DNA of 64,000 bases from Cognatundibacterium rivi (GTDB lineage Bacteria; Pseudomonadota; Gammaproteobacteria; Burkholderiales; Burkholderiaceae_D): assembly GCF_018139565.1 (NCBI RefSeq), contig NZ_JAGSPK010000003.1:496001-560000 (forward strand). The letters run 5' to 3'. The notes under the pieces were generated by a model that did no database searches, was not told the origin of the DNA, and saw only the letters and a list, made by a program, of their open reading frames with translations. Every line of letters begins with the position of its first letter. Position 1 is the stretch's first letter. This document shows, piece by piece, positions 28,385-36,492 of this stretch. The translations under genes were made by a program, and so were the position numbers.

Positions 28385-28696
28385 ATGTCGGCTTACAAAG
28401 AAAAACTTGCTTTCCGCCGTGAAGCATTACTGTTAAAAGTGCATGCGCAACGACAGCTATTGTCTATTCAAACGCAAGAGCTTCAGCAATCAATCGAGTT
28501 TGCTGAATTCAGTCTGAATTGCGCGGCGAAAGTTGTAGTCGCAGTCAGAAAAAAACCAATATTAGGCGTAGTGCTGGCAGCGGCAGTTTATGTAGTGAAG
28601 CCTGCCCGCGCCCTGTCCGTCATAACGACCTCGTTACGGGCCTGGCAAACATGGCGCAAACTTGCGCCATTACTCAGACAAGCTGGAAATCAGTAG
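28385..28696 (+). CDS. YqjK-like protein
   Basis: A 103-residue basic protein: an N-terminal helix (KEKLAFRREALLLKVHAQRQLLSIQTQELQ), one hydrophobic stretch (about 58-73, KPILGVVLAAAVYVVKP), and a short basic C-terminal helix. It resembles YqjK, the third member of the yqjDEK group. It starts 8 bases after the YqjE-like gene, with TGAGGAAAATA upstream. Its end is 6 bases from convergent proC. Confidence 0.7.
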   Translation: MSAYKEKLAFRREALLLKVHAQRQLLSIQTQELQQSIEFAEFSLNCAAKVVVAVRKKPILGVVLAAAVYVVKPARALSVITTSLRAWQTWRKLAPLLRQAGNQ

Positions 28697-28702
28697 TTTA
28701 GT

Positions 28703-29530
28703 TTATTCCTGCTGACCAAATTCATCGCCCAGCTCTGCACCTCTGGCAGCAGCTGCATGAACGGCGCGGATGATCGCTTGTTTCACTTCACTGTTTTCCA
28801 TGCTGCTTAAAGCGGCATAGGTTGTCCCCCCTTTCGAGGTCACCCGCTCCCGCAATACTGCAACGGATTCATTCGAATGCATCGCCAGTTGTGCTGCGCC
28901 CTCAAAAGTTTCGATGGCGAATTGCGTTCCCTGTTCTGCACTCAGACCGAGTGCCACCGCGGCCTCCTGCATCGCTTCAATGAAGTAAAAAACATAAGCA
29001 GGGCCACTGCCGGAAACCGCAGTCACAGCATCAATCAGGTATTCTTCGTCTAACCATGAAGTCAGCCCAACCGAACGCAGAATGTCATCTGCGACTTTCT
29101 TCTGTTGCTCGCTGACGCCCGGCATCGCATATAAACCAGTAATGCCTTTGCCAATCAATGCAGGCGTGTTCGGCATTGCACGGACAATCGTCGGATATGA
29201 ATTCAGCCAGCGGGAAATATCCGTTGTGCGGATACCTGCGGCAATTGTCAGCAATAACTGGTGTTGAATGAATGGCGCTAATGCGCCGATAACATCGCGC
29301 AATTGCTGCGGTTTAACAGCCAGAACAATCACATCCATGGCCTGCAAACGCTCATCAATACTTAACGCAGTGGTCACACCGAATTCAGTTTCCAGCCGGT
29401 TTAAAGACGTTTGATTTACATCGATAACATGAATATATTCTGGCTCCGTAAAATCCGGCAGCAAACCGCCAATCAGTGCGGATGCCATATTACCGCCGCC
29501 GATAAAAGCGATCTTTAATTTATTTTGCAT
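28703..29530 (-). CDS. proC: Pyrroline-5-carboxylate reductase
   Basis: Last step of proline synthesis, NAD(P)H-dependent. It is 275 residues from ATG 29530 (MQNKLKIAFIGGGNMASALIGGLL), chosen because GGGAG lies 8 bases upstream; an ATG at 29545 is further from homology. Rossmann loop IGGGNMA; AVSGSGPAYVFYFIEAM and SKGGTTYAALSSME are the substrate-site blocks of the C-terminal helical dimer domain. It overlaps the 3' end of yggS by 11 bases, the usual yggS-proC coupling. proA lies separately at 51-52 kb. Confidence 0.96.
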   Translation of the reverse strand: MQNKLKIAFIGGGNMASALIGGLLPDFTEPEYIHVIDVNQTSLNRLETEFGVTTALSIDERLQAMDVIVLAVKPQQLRDVIGALAPFIQHQLLLTIAAGIRTTDISRWLNSYPTIVRAMPNTPALIGKGITGLYAMPGVSEQQKKVADDILRSVGLTSWLDEEYLIDAVTAVSGSGPAYVFYFIEAMQEAAVALGLSAEQGTQFAIETFEGAAQLAMHSNESVAVLRERVTSKGGTTYAALSSMENSEVKQAIIRAVHAAAARGAELGDEFGQQE

Positions 29531-30224
29531 AATTTCTACTCCCAAAAATTGCTGTTCCTATCCTGACCATCGTGCTGCCCTCGGCAATGGCAGCATGCAA
29601 GTCGCTACTCATCCCCATCGATAAGGTATCCAAGGAAATTCCCTGTGCCACTATTTTTTCGCTTAACTCTCTTAAATGACGGAATGCCAGACGCTGCTGT
29701 GCGACGTCCGAGGTTGGTTCGGGCACCGCCATCAATCCCCGCAAACGGATACGGGGTAATGCGGAGATTTTTAACGCCAGCGCTACCACATCTTCCGGAG
29801 AAACACCACTTTTACTCTCTTCGCCACTGATGTTCACTTGCAGGCAGATATTTAAATCGGCCATGGTTGCTGGCCGTTGCTCCGACAAGCGAACTGCGAT
29901 CTTTTCTCTGTCTACCGAATGTACCCAGTCGAAATGCTCGGCAATCGGCTTTGTTTTGTTACTCTGTATTGGCCCGATGAAATGCCATTCAAGATGTAGC
30001 TCAGGCGCATTGCTCTGCATCAAGGTGATTTTTTCTAACGCTTCCTGAAGGTAATTCTCGCCAAACGCAGTTTGCCCATGCTGCGCAGCCTCCAGAATCG
30101 CTTCTGCACCGAAAGTTTTAGAAACAGCTAACAGTCTGACCGACTTCGACGGGCGATCAAACCTCTGCTCGGTTGCCCAGATGTCATCAAGTACGGCTTG
30201 CAAGTTGTCAGAAATTAAGGACAT
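29520..30224 (-). CDS. yggS: PLP homeostasis protein YggS/PLPBP
   Basis: A single-domain PLP-binding protein without known catalysis that keeps vitamin B6 and amino-acid pools balanced. The 234-residue TIM-barrel has the PLP lysine in VRLLAVSKTFGAE and the block FGENYLQEALEK; WHFIGPIQSNKTK and GMSSDLHAAIAEGSTMVRIGTAIFG are strongly conserved. It is divergent from pilT (143 bases) and overlaps proC. Confidence 0.95.
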   Translation of the reverse strand: MSLISDNLQAVLDDIWATEQRFDRPSKSVRLLAVSKTFGAEAILEAAQHGQTAFGENYLQEALEKITLMQSNAPELHLEWHFIGPIQSNKTKPIAEHFDWVHSVDREKIAVRLSEQRPATMADLNICLQVNISGEESKSGVSPEDVVALALKISALPRIRLRGLMAVPEPTSDVAQQRLAFRHLRELSEKIVAQGISLDTLSMGMSSDLHAAIAEGSTMVRIGTAIFGSRNYAK

Positions 30225-30305
30225 AATCAGAAAATTTTGTAGGGAACTTCATCAATTTTTTGCTTGCTCTTCTTTATTAGAGCAAAATGCACTAGGCTTT
30301 GACGC

Positions 30306-30326
30306 CGCGTTATCGACGCGTTATCG
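30306..30326. repeat. Tandem 10-bp repeat upstream of pilT
   Basis: CGCGTTATCG occurs twice, separated by one base, 42 bases before the pilT start and in the yggS-pilT divergent gap. It could be a regulator site with half-sites one DNA turn apart; unassigned. Confidence 0.35.
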
Positions 30327-30367
30327 CAATTGTCATCAAAGACGTACACCAATTACCGGAATTATAA

Positions 30368-31411
30368 ATGGACATTTCTGAACTGCTTGCGTTCTCCGTC
30401 AAGAATAACGCCTCCGATCTTCACTTATCATCAGGCCTGCCACCAATGATACGGGTACACGGCGACGTACGTCGAATTAATTTGCCACCACTCGAGCATA
30501 AAGATGTACATGAGTTGATCTACGACATCATGAATGATTCGCAGCGCAAAATTTACGAAGAAACTCTGGAGTGTGACTTCTCTTTTGCGATTCCGGGACT
30601 GGCACGTTTCCGTGTGAATGCGTTTAATCAGGAACGTGGCCCGGCTGCCGTTATGCGTACGATTCCATCAAAAATTTTAACGCTGGAACAATTGAATGCG
30701 CCGCGTATTTTTGCTGATCTTGCCTTAAAACCTCGCGGTCTGGTTCTCGTTACCGGACCGACCGGTTCAGGAAAATCAACCACGCTGGCCGGGATGGTAA
30801 ATCACCTGAATGAGAATGAGTACGGACACATTCTGACTGTCGAAGATCCTATCGAGTTTGTGCATGAATCAAAAAAATGCCTGATCAACCAACGTGAAGT
30901 CGGCCCGCATACCATGTCGTTTAATAACGCTTTGCGTTCAGCTTTGCGTGAAGATCCTGATGCGATTCTGGTTGGTGAGTTGCGTGATCTTGAAACGATT
31001 CGTCTGGCATTGACTGCCGCCGAAACAGGTCACTTGGTTTTCGGCACCTTGCATACATCCTCAGCCGCTAAAACGATAGATCGTATTGTCGACGTTTTCC
31101 CCGCTGAAGAAAAAGAAATGGTCAGATCGATGCTGTCAGAGTCCTTGCAGGCTGTGATTTCGCAAACGCTGCTGAAAGTTAAAGATGGCTCGGGACGTGT
31201 TGCTGCCCATGAAATTATGATCGGTACGCCCGCGATTCGTAATCTGATCCGCGAAGCAAAAATTGCTCAGATGTATTCCGCAATACAGACCGGTAACAAC
31301 ATGGGTATGCAGACTTTGGATCAGAACCTGACAGATCTGGTGAAGCGCAACGTGATTTCGGTAGGCACAGCACGCGCAGCAGCGAAAATTCCGGAAAATT
31401 TCCCAGGTTAA
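30368..31411 (+). CDS. pilT: Type IV pilus retraction ATPase PilT
   Basis: A hexameric ATPase that depolymerises type IV pili for twitching. The 347 residues have an N-terminal PAS-like domain, then a RecA-like core: Walker A GPTGSGKSTT (about 130-139), Asp box VEDPIEFVH, Walker B region LVGELRDLETI, and His box TLHTSSA. The retraction motif AIRNLIRE (about 288) identifies PilT over PilB. It is followed by pilU after 24 bases. The rest of the pilus machinery is not in the window. Confidence 0.97.
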   Translation: MDISELLAFSVKNNASDLHLSSGLPPMIRVHGDVRRINLPPLEHKDVHELIYDIMNDSQRKIYEETLECDFSFAIPGLARFRVNAFNQERGPAAVMRTIPSKILTLEQLNAPRIFADLALKPRGLVLVTGPTGSGKSTTLAGMVNHLNENEYGHILTVEDPIEFVHESKKCLINQREVGPHTMSFNNALRSALREDPDAILVGELRDLETIRLALTAAETGHLVFGTLHTSSAAKTIDRIVDVFPAEEKEMVRSMLSESLQAVISQTLLKVKDGSGRVAAHEIMIGTPAIRNLIREAKIAQMYSAIQTGNNMGMQTLDQNLTDLVKRNVISVGTARAAAKIPENFPG

Positions 31412-31435
31412 TTGATCAGATAGAAAGAGACAAAC

Positions 31436-32572
31436 ATGGAACGCGATCAGGCAACCAAATTCATGCATGACCTGCTCAGACTGATGCTGAGCAAAAATGG
31501 TTCAGACTTATTCATCACCGCAGACTTCCCACCAGCGTTTAAAATCGACGGCAGAGTCACGCCAGTATCGAACCAGCCACTGACACCGGCACATACGGTT
31601 GATCTGGCACGCGCGATCATGAACGATAAGCAGGCAGCTGAGTTCGAATCAACTAAAGAGTGTAACTTCGCGATCAATCCTGCCGGTATGGGACGCTTCC
31701 GCGTCTCCGCCTTTATGCAGCAAGGCCGTGTCGGTCTGGTATTGCGGACAATCACCACAGCCATTCCTAAATTAGAAGACCTGGGTTTACCGGAAAACCT
31801 CAAAGAGGTTGTGATGACCAAGCGTGGTCTGGTGATCATGGTCGGCGCAACAGGATCAGGTAAGTCAACCACGCTGGCAGCGATGGTGGGGCACCGCAAT
31901 CAATCCAGTTACGGTCATATCATTACCATTGAAGACCCTATCGAATATGTGCATCCACATGCGAATTGCATCGTGACGCAACGCGAGGTCGGCATCGATA
32001 CCGAAGACTGGGGAGCCGCGTTGAAAAACTCGTTGCGTCAGGCACCTGATGTCATTCAGATTGGTGAGATCCGTGATCGTGAAACCATGGACTTTGCGAT
32101 TGCGTTTGCAGAGACCGGCCATTTATGCCTCGCAACTTTGCATGCAAACAGTTCAAATCAGGCACTGGACCGTATCATCAACTTCTTCCCGGAAGAGCGT
32201 CGGGCGCAATTATTGATGGATTTATCATTAAACCTGAAAGCTGTCATTTCGCAACGACTGATACCATTAAAAGGACGTAAAGGCCGTGTTGCCGCAGTTG
32301 AAATTATGCTGAACTCTCCACTGATTTCAGATCTGATCTTCAAAGGTCAGGTCCATGAGATCAAAGAAATCATGAAGAAATCACGTGAACTCGGCATGCG
32401 TACGTTTGACCAGGATTTATTTGATTTGCATGAAGCTGGCAAAATTACCTATGAAGATGCACTGCGTAACGCGGATTCTGTGAATGAATTACGTCTCGCA
32501 ATCATGTTGCAGGGTAAAGAGTCAAAAGAGCGTGACCTTAGCGCTGGTACTCACCATTTAGGCATCGTTTAA
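31436..32572 (+). CDS. pilU: PilT-dependent retraction ATPase PilU
   Basis: Accessory retraction ATPase that works with PilT. The 378 residues include Walker A GATGSGKSTT, Asp box IEDPIEYVHPHANCIVTQREVG, and IQIGEIRDRETM. It is longer at the C-terminus than PilT, ending in AMLQGKESKERDLSAGTHHLGIV-type sequence, typical of PilU. gpx begins 2 bases after its stop, an unusual partner. Confidence 0.95.
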   Translation: MERDQATKFMHDLLRLMLSKNGSDLFITADFPPAFKIDGRVTPVSNQPLTPAHTVDLARAIMNDKQAAEFESTKECNFAINPAGMGRFRVSAFMQQGRVGLVLRTITTAIPKLEDLGLPENLKEVVMTKRGLVIMVGATGSGKSTTLAAMVGHRNQSSYGHIITIEDPIEYVHPHANCIVTQREVGIDTEDWGAALKNSLRQAPDVIQIGEIRDRETMDFAIAFAETGHLCLATLHANSSNQALDRIINFFPEERRAQLLMDLSLNLKAVISQRLIPLKGRKGRVAAVEIMLNSPLISDLIFKGQVHEIKEIMKKSRELGMRTFDQDLFDLHEAGKITYEDALRNADSVNELRLAIMLQGKESKERDLSAGTHHLGIV

Positions 32573-32574
32573 CT

Positions 32575-33060
32575 ATGAGCGCACTTGATTACATCGTCAC
32601 TAATTTGCAGGGCCAAGCAGTTGACCTGAAACAGTATCTGGGAAAAGTGGTGTTGATCGTCAACACCGCAAGCAAATGCGGTTTTACGCCCCAATACAAA
32701 GGGCTGGAAGCGGTCTACCAGCAGTTTAAAGACAAGGGCGTGGTGGTACTTGGATTTCCATGCAATCAGTTCGGCCATCAGGAGCCGGGAACGGCGGATG
32801 AAATCGGCAGTTTCTGCGAAAAAAATTATGGCGTCACTTTTCCTCTGTTTGAGAAAATTGATGTCAACGGCAAAAATGCACATCCGCTGTTTCAGCACCT
32901 GAAATCCGAAGCTCCAGGTCTTTTGGGCATACAGGCGATTAAGTGGAATTTCACTAAATTTCTGATTAAACAAGACGGCTCGGTGTTTAAACGCTATGCG
33001 CCACAAATAGCACCAGCGGATATTATTCAGGATGTGGAAAATCTCATCGCTGGGAAATAA
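32575..33060 (+). CDS. Glutathione peroxidase family thiol peroxidase
   Basis: A 161-residue cysteine-type peroxidase that reduces hydroperoxides, in relatives mostly using thioredoxin. Catalytic residues C35 (TASKCGFTPQ), Q69 (NQFGHQEPG), W124 and N125 (IKWNFTKFL) complete the GPx tetrad. C63 (FPCNQF) is present, and C81 (GSFCEKNY) is the likely resolving cysteine. No selenocysteine codon. It starts 2 bases after pilU, so it is probably co-transcribed with the pilus motors. The BtuE-like assignment is possible. Confidence 0.92.
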   Translation: MSALDYIVTNLQGQAVDLKQYLGKVVLIVNTASKCGFTPQYKGLEAVYQQFKDKGVVVLGFPCNQFGHQEPGTADEIGSFCEKNYGVTFPLFEKIDVNGKNAHPLFQHLKSEAPGLLGIQAIKWNFTKFLIKQDGSVFKRYAPQIAPADIIQDVENLIAGK

Positions 33061-33075
33061 GTTCTGTTTTAAGTT

Positions 33076-33123
33076 GCATTGTATGGTTGGGGCAGATCAT
33101 ATTATTCCCAACCATTGCAATGC
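33076..33123. promoter_or_regulatory. Long inverted repeat at the gpx / lrgB convergence
   Basis: GCATTG-T-ATGGTTGGG (33076-33091) pairs with CCCAACCAT-TG-CAATGC (33107-33123), a 15-bp stem with one bulge. Its right arm lies inside the last codons of lrgB. No T run follows in either direction, so its terminator activity is doubtful; it may be a 3'-end stabilising stem. Confidence 0.5.
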
Positions 33124-33822
33124 CAGCGGCAAAAATATTGCCGTCAGCAACCCCGACAACCCCATTGCCAGACCTGCAAACGCGCCCATTTCTTCGCTTA
33201 ACTGAAAAGCTCTGGCTGTTCCTATACCATGTGCACTCACGCCTAATGCAAAGCCGCGTACGCTGTCATCTTTGATATGCAGAAAATTCAGGATACCCGT
33301 CGCCATCATCGCGCCGAGTATGCCGGTCAGCATGACCAATGCGGCAGTCAACGACGGCAAGCCGCCGACTTTTTCCGTAATCCCCATCGCAATCGCCATC
33401 GTGACCGATTTTGACGCGAGCGACAATACCGTCACATGTGACGCACCGAACCACTGCGCAAGTAACATCGCGGTGCCAATCGCAGACGCACTTCCTAACA
33501 CAGCAGCAAGCAGAAATGCCCTCCACTGTGAGCGCAGCTTATTCATCTGCTGATACAGCGGCACGGCCAAAGCCACTGTTGCCGGTCCCAGTAAGAAATG
33601 GACGAATTGCGCACCTGAAAAATAAGTCTGATACGACGTACCGGTTCCAATTAATACCAGCACCAGCATTGCGACTGAGATCGCGACCGGATTTGCAAGC
33701 GGGCTGAATTTACATCGGACATAGATCGCATAGGCAAGTTGATAGGCAAGCAGAGTTGCCGTCAGCCCCAGCAGAGGCGATGCTGCCAGATAAACCCATA
33801 CGTCTGCTAATCTTGCGTTCAT
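33097..33822 (-). CDS. lrgB: LrgB family membrane protein
   Basis: A 241-residue polytopic protein from ATG 33822 (MNARLADVWVYLAAS), chosen for its 4-base overlap with the lrgA stop. About eight hydrophobic segments; family blocks are FLLGPATVALAVPLYQQ, SKSVTMAIAMGITEKVGG and SAHGIGTARAFQLSEEMGAFAGLAMGLSG. LrgAB/CidAB were first called holin/antiholin-like, but plant PLGG1, an LrgA-LrgB fusion, exports glycolate/glycerate from plastids, and bacterial LrgAB has been tied to pyruvate uptake. Its place directly behind glcDEF favours an organic-acid transport role here. It is the last gene of that operon. Confidence 0.93.
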   Translation of the reverse strand: MNARLADVWVYLAASPLLGLTATLLAYQLAYAIYVRCKFSPLANPVAISVAMLVLVLIGTGTSYQTYFSGAQFVHFLLGPATVALAVPLYQQMNKLRSQWRAFLLAAVLGSASAIGTAMLLAQWFGASHVTVLSLASKSVTMAIAMGITEKVGGLPSLTAALVMLTGILGAMMATGILNFLHIKDDSVRGFALGVSAHGIGTARAFQLSEEMGAFAGLAMGLSGLLTAIFLPLALQWLGII

Positions 33823-34151
33823 CGCGACATCCACTTCACACACAAGGCTGTCACAACAATCGAAATCGCGGTGCTCAGCACCAGTGCGATGACCAACGGT
33901 ATCCATTCATCCAGAACAGTTTTTCCGTGCACCATGATGCCAACACCGGCCGGAATAAACAGCAAGGATAAATGCCTGAGCAACTCCTGCACGCCGGGTA
34001 TCAGTTTCGGTGCAGCCTCTTTTTTCAGCAACAAAAAAACAAATAGTAACAACATCCCGATAACGGGCCCTGGGACGGGCATTTTCGTCATAAAGACAAA
34101 GCCTTCGCCCAGACACTGAAAAATCAGGAGTATTAAAAACGTCCGGATCAT
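33819..34151 (-). CDS. lrgA: LrgA/CidA family membrane protein
   Basis: 110 residues with four transmembrane helices (about 3-20, 27-44, 60-78, 84-104). Family blocks are KMPVPGPVIGMLLLFVFLLL and LSLLFIPAGVGIMVHG. It is the partner of LrgB; genes overlap by 4 bases, implying coupled synthesis. It begins 9 bases after the glcF stop, so it is transcribed with the glycolate oxidase genes. That linkage suggests the pair moves glycolate or a similar short acid across the inner membrane; this is inference from context and the PLGG1 precedent. Confidence 0.92.
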   Translation of the reverse strand: MIRTFLILLIFQCLGEGFVFMTKMPVPGPVIGMLLLFVFLLLKKEAAPKLIPGVQELLRHLSLLFIPAGVGIMVHGKTVLDEWIPLVIALVLSTAISIVVTALCVKWMSR

Positions 34152-34160
34152 GATCTTGAC

Positions 34161-35390
34161 TCAGGCATTGGTTAACGCATGATCAATTAATTCGACCCAG
34201 TGTTTGACCGGCGTGTCTGTTCCTGATTGCAAATGCGTCAGGCAACCGATGTTCGCCGATAAAATCATGTCTGGTTTTGTCGCCAGCAGATTGTGTAATT
34301 TTTTATCCCGCAACTGATAAGACAACGCCGGTTGCAAAACAGAATAGGTTCCGGCAGAACCACAACACAAATGGCTGTCGGCACACATCTGCACATCAAT
34401 TCCCAGTGCTTTCAGTAAGCCTTCGACTTTGCCACGGATTTGCTGTCCATGCTGCAAAGTACAAGGCGGATGCCAGACGATACGTTGCCTGAGTTTGCCT
34501 TGTAATCTGCCAACCAGCTCGGTCTCAAATGCAGGCAACACTTCACTCAGGTCGCGCGTCAGAGCAGAGATACGCTGCGCCTTTGCTGCATACGCCTCAT
34601 CATGCGCAAGCAGATGTCCATATTCTTTGACGGTCACGCCACAGCCGGATGCGGTCATCAGGATGGCTTCGGCACCAGACTCTACATATGGCCACCATGC
34701 ATCAATGTTATTGCGCATATCATTCAGTGCCGCGTCCTGTTCATTCAGGTGATGACGAATCGCGCCACAGCAGCCTGCTTTCGGAGCACTGATCAGCTCG
34801 ATACCTAAAGTGTCCAGTACCCGGGCGGTCGCATAATTAATATTCGGAGACATCGATGGTTGCACACAACCATCCAGCAATAACATTTTCCGGGTGTGCT
34901 GTTGCTGCGGCCACAATCCGGCAACTTGTTTTACCGGCACCTTATTCTGCAATGCTTTAGGTAATAATGGCCGCACGGATTGGCCAAGGCTCATTGCCGG
35001 TTTGAATATCCAAGGCGTAGGCAACAGCGTTTTCAGCGTACTCCGGATGAACCTCTGCTTCAGCGTCCGCGGCACTTGCTCTTCTACGACCTTACGGCCA
35101 ATATCCAGCAAGCGTCCGTACTGAACGCCTGACGGACAGGTCGATTCACAATTACGGCAAGTCAGGCAACGGTCAAGATGTTGCTGCGTTTTTTCAGTGG
35201 CGACTTTGCCTTCAAGTACCTGCTTGATCAGATAAATACGGCCACGCGGACCATCGAGTTCATCACCCAGCAATTGATAGGTAGGACATGTCGCTGTACA
35301 AAAACCGCAATGCACACATTTGCGCAATATGTCATCGGCCTCTTTACCCTCACGGGTATTCTTAATAAAGTCTGCGAGATTAGTTTGCAT
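34161..35390 (-). CDS. glcF: Glycolate oxidase iron-sulfur subunit
   Basis: Electron-transfer subunit of membrane-associated glycolate dehydrogenase (glycolate to glyoxylate). The 409 residues have two [4Fe-4S] ligand sets, C25/C28/C31/C35 (CVHCGFCTATC) and C75/C78/C81/C85 (CLTCRNCESTC), then two cysteine-rich CCG-type domains (GCCGAIRHH and LCCGSAGTY) typical of heterodisulfide-reductase-like subunits. It lies 6 bases after glcE and 9 before lrgA. Confidence 0.96.
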   Translation of the reverse strand: MQTNLADFIKNTREGKEADDILRKCVHCGFCTATCPTYQLLGDELDGPRGRIYLIKQVLEGKVATEKTQQHLDRCLTCRNCESTCPSGVQYGRLLDIGRKVVEEQVPRTLKQRFIRSTLKTLLPTPWIFKPAMSLGQSVRPLLPKALQNKVPVKQVAGLWPQQQHTRKMLLLDGCVQPSMSPNINYATARVLDTLGIELISAPKAGCCGAIRHHLNEQDAALNDMRNNIDAWWPYVESGAEAILMTASGCGVTVKEYGHLLAHDEAYAAKAQRISALTRDLSEVLPAFETELVGRLQGKLRQRIVWHPPCTLQHGQQIRGKVEGLLKALGIDVQMCADSHLCCGSAGTYSVLQPALSYQLRDKKLHNLLATKPDMILSANIGCLTHLQSGTDTPVKHWVELIDHALTNA

Positions 35391-35396
35391 AGCGAA

Positions 35397-36473
35397 TTAA
35401 AAATCCTTGTACAGGCGGCCAGGGTTAAAAATACCTGAGGGATCGAAAGCGACTTTCAGACGCTGATGTATCTTTGCCAGCGGAGCGGATAAGGGCGTAA
35501 AGACGCCAATACTCTTGTCGCCGCCACGGAATAAGGTGGCATGACCGCCAGCCGCTTGTGCGGCAGCACGAATAGCAGCAGGGCTTTCATCGCTGAACAA
35601 CCAGCGCTGCGCGCCGCCCCACTCTATCAGCGACTTACCGGTCAGAGTTAAAGGCGCAGTGGTAGATGGAACGGATAAACGCCACAAACCATGTGCCTCA
35701 TCCTGTGAAAAGAAATCATGCGTCTGTTCACGCAAATCGTTCCAGGCAGAAGCGGCATCCTGCATCTCCTCTCCTCCCAATCGTTGCTTTGCGGCGCGCA
35801 CAGCGGCCTCAGCGCCAGAGAGTCGTAACATCAGCCGCCCTACGTGCCAACAGCTACCGGACAACGGCAATGCCTGTCCGGCCCACTCATTCATCTTCTG
35901 AATCGCATCGGCTTCGGATAAAGCAAATACTAATGTCGTTTCTGCAAACGGGCGTGGCAACACTTTAACGGAAATATTCAACACCAGACCTAAGGTTCCC
36001 ATCGAGCCTGTCAGCAAACGCGAGACGTCATAGCCAGCAACATTCTTCATAACCTGACCACCGAACTCCAGCACTTGTCCGCGACCATCCATCAATGTCG
36101 CACCAAGAATAAAATCACGTGCAGCGCCGACATACGGGCGACGCGGCCCCGACAAACCGGCGGCAAGCATGCCTCCTATGGTCGCCATTGCACTGAATTT
36201 GGGAGGTTCGAATGCCAGCATCTGATTATTTTCTGCCAGTAGTGCCTCGATCTCAGCGAGCGGTGTACCGCAGCGTGCAGTCAATACCAGTTCGGTCGGC
36301 TCATACGCCAGAATACCGGAATACGCCCGGGTATCAAGCACGCCACCTTGCGCTGCCTGACCATACCAACGCTTGCTGCCGCCGCCTTCGATTTGTAGTG
36401 GAAGGTGGTTCTGTGAGGCATTCAATATCCGTTCCCGGAAGCCTTCTATCAAGTTATTCATCACGGTGTCCAT
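35397..36473 (-). CDS. glcE: Glycolate oxidase FAD-binding subunit GlcE
   Basis: Second flavoprotein subunit of glycolate oxidase. The 358 residues carry an FAD-binding PCMH-type domain with FEPPKFSAMATIGGMLAAGLSGPRRPYVGAARDFILG, and the terminal GIFNPGRLYKDF found in this family. The start at 36473 (MDTVMNNL) is used; an internal ATG at 36461 has a slightly better GGA upstream. It follows glcD by 19 bases and precedes glcF by 6. Confidence 0.94.
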   Translation of the reverse strand: MDTVMNNLIEGFRERILNASQNHLPLQIEGGGSKRWYGQAAQGGVLDTRAYSGILAYEPTELVLTARCGTPLAEIEALLAENNQMLAFEPPKFSAMATIGGMLAAGLSGPRRPYVGAARDFILGATLMDGRGQVLEFGGQVMKNVAGYDVSRLLTGSMGTLGLVLNISVKVLPRPFAETTLVFALSEADAIQKMNEWAGQALPLSGSCWHVGRLMLRLSGAEAAVRAAKQRLGGEEMQDAASAWNDLREQTHDFFSQDEAHGLWRLSVPSTTAPLTLTGKSLIEWGGAQRWLFSDESPAAIRAAAQAAGGHATLFRGGDKSIGVFTPLSAPLAKIHQRLKVAFDPSGIFNPGRLYKDF

Positions 36474-36492
36474 TTATATGGTTTTTATTTTT

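Noticed and set aside
33097..34151. LrgAB as a lysis (holin/antiholin) module
   Set aside because: No murein hydrolase or lytSR regulator nearby; operon context with glcDEF favours metabolism.
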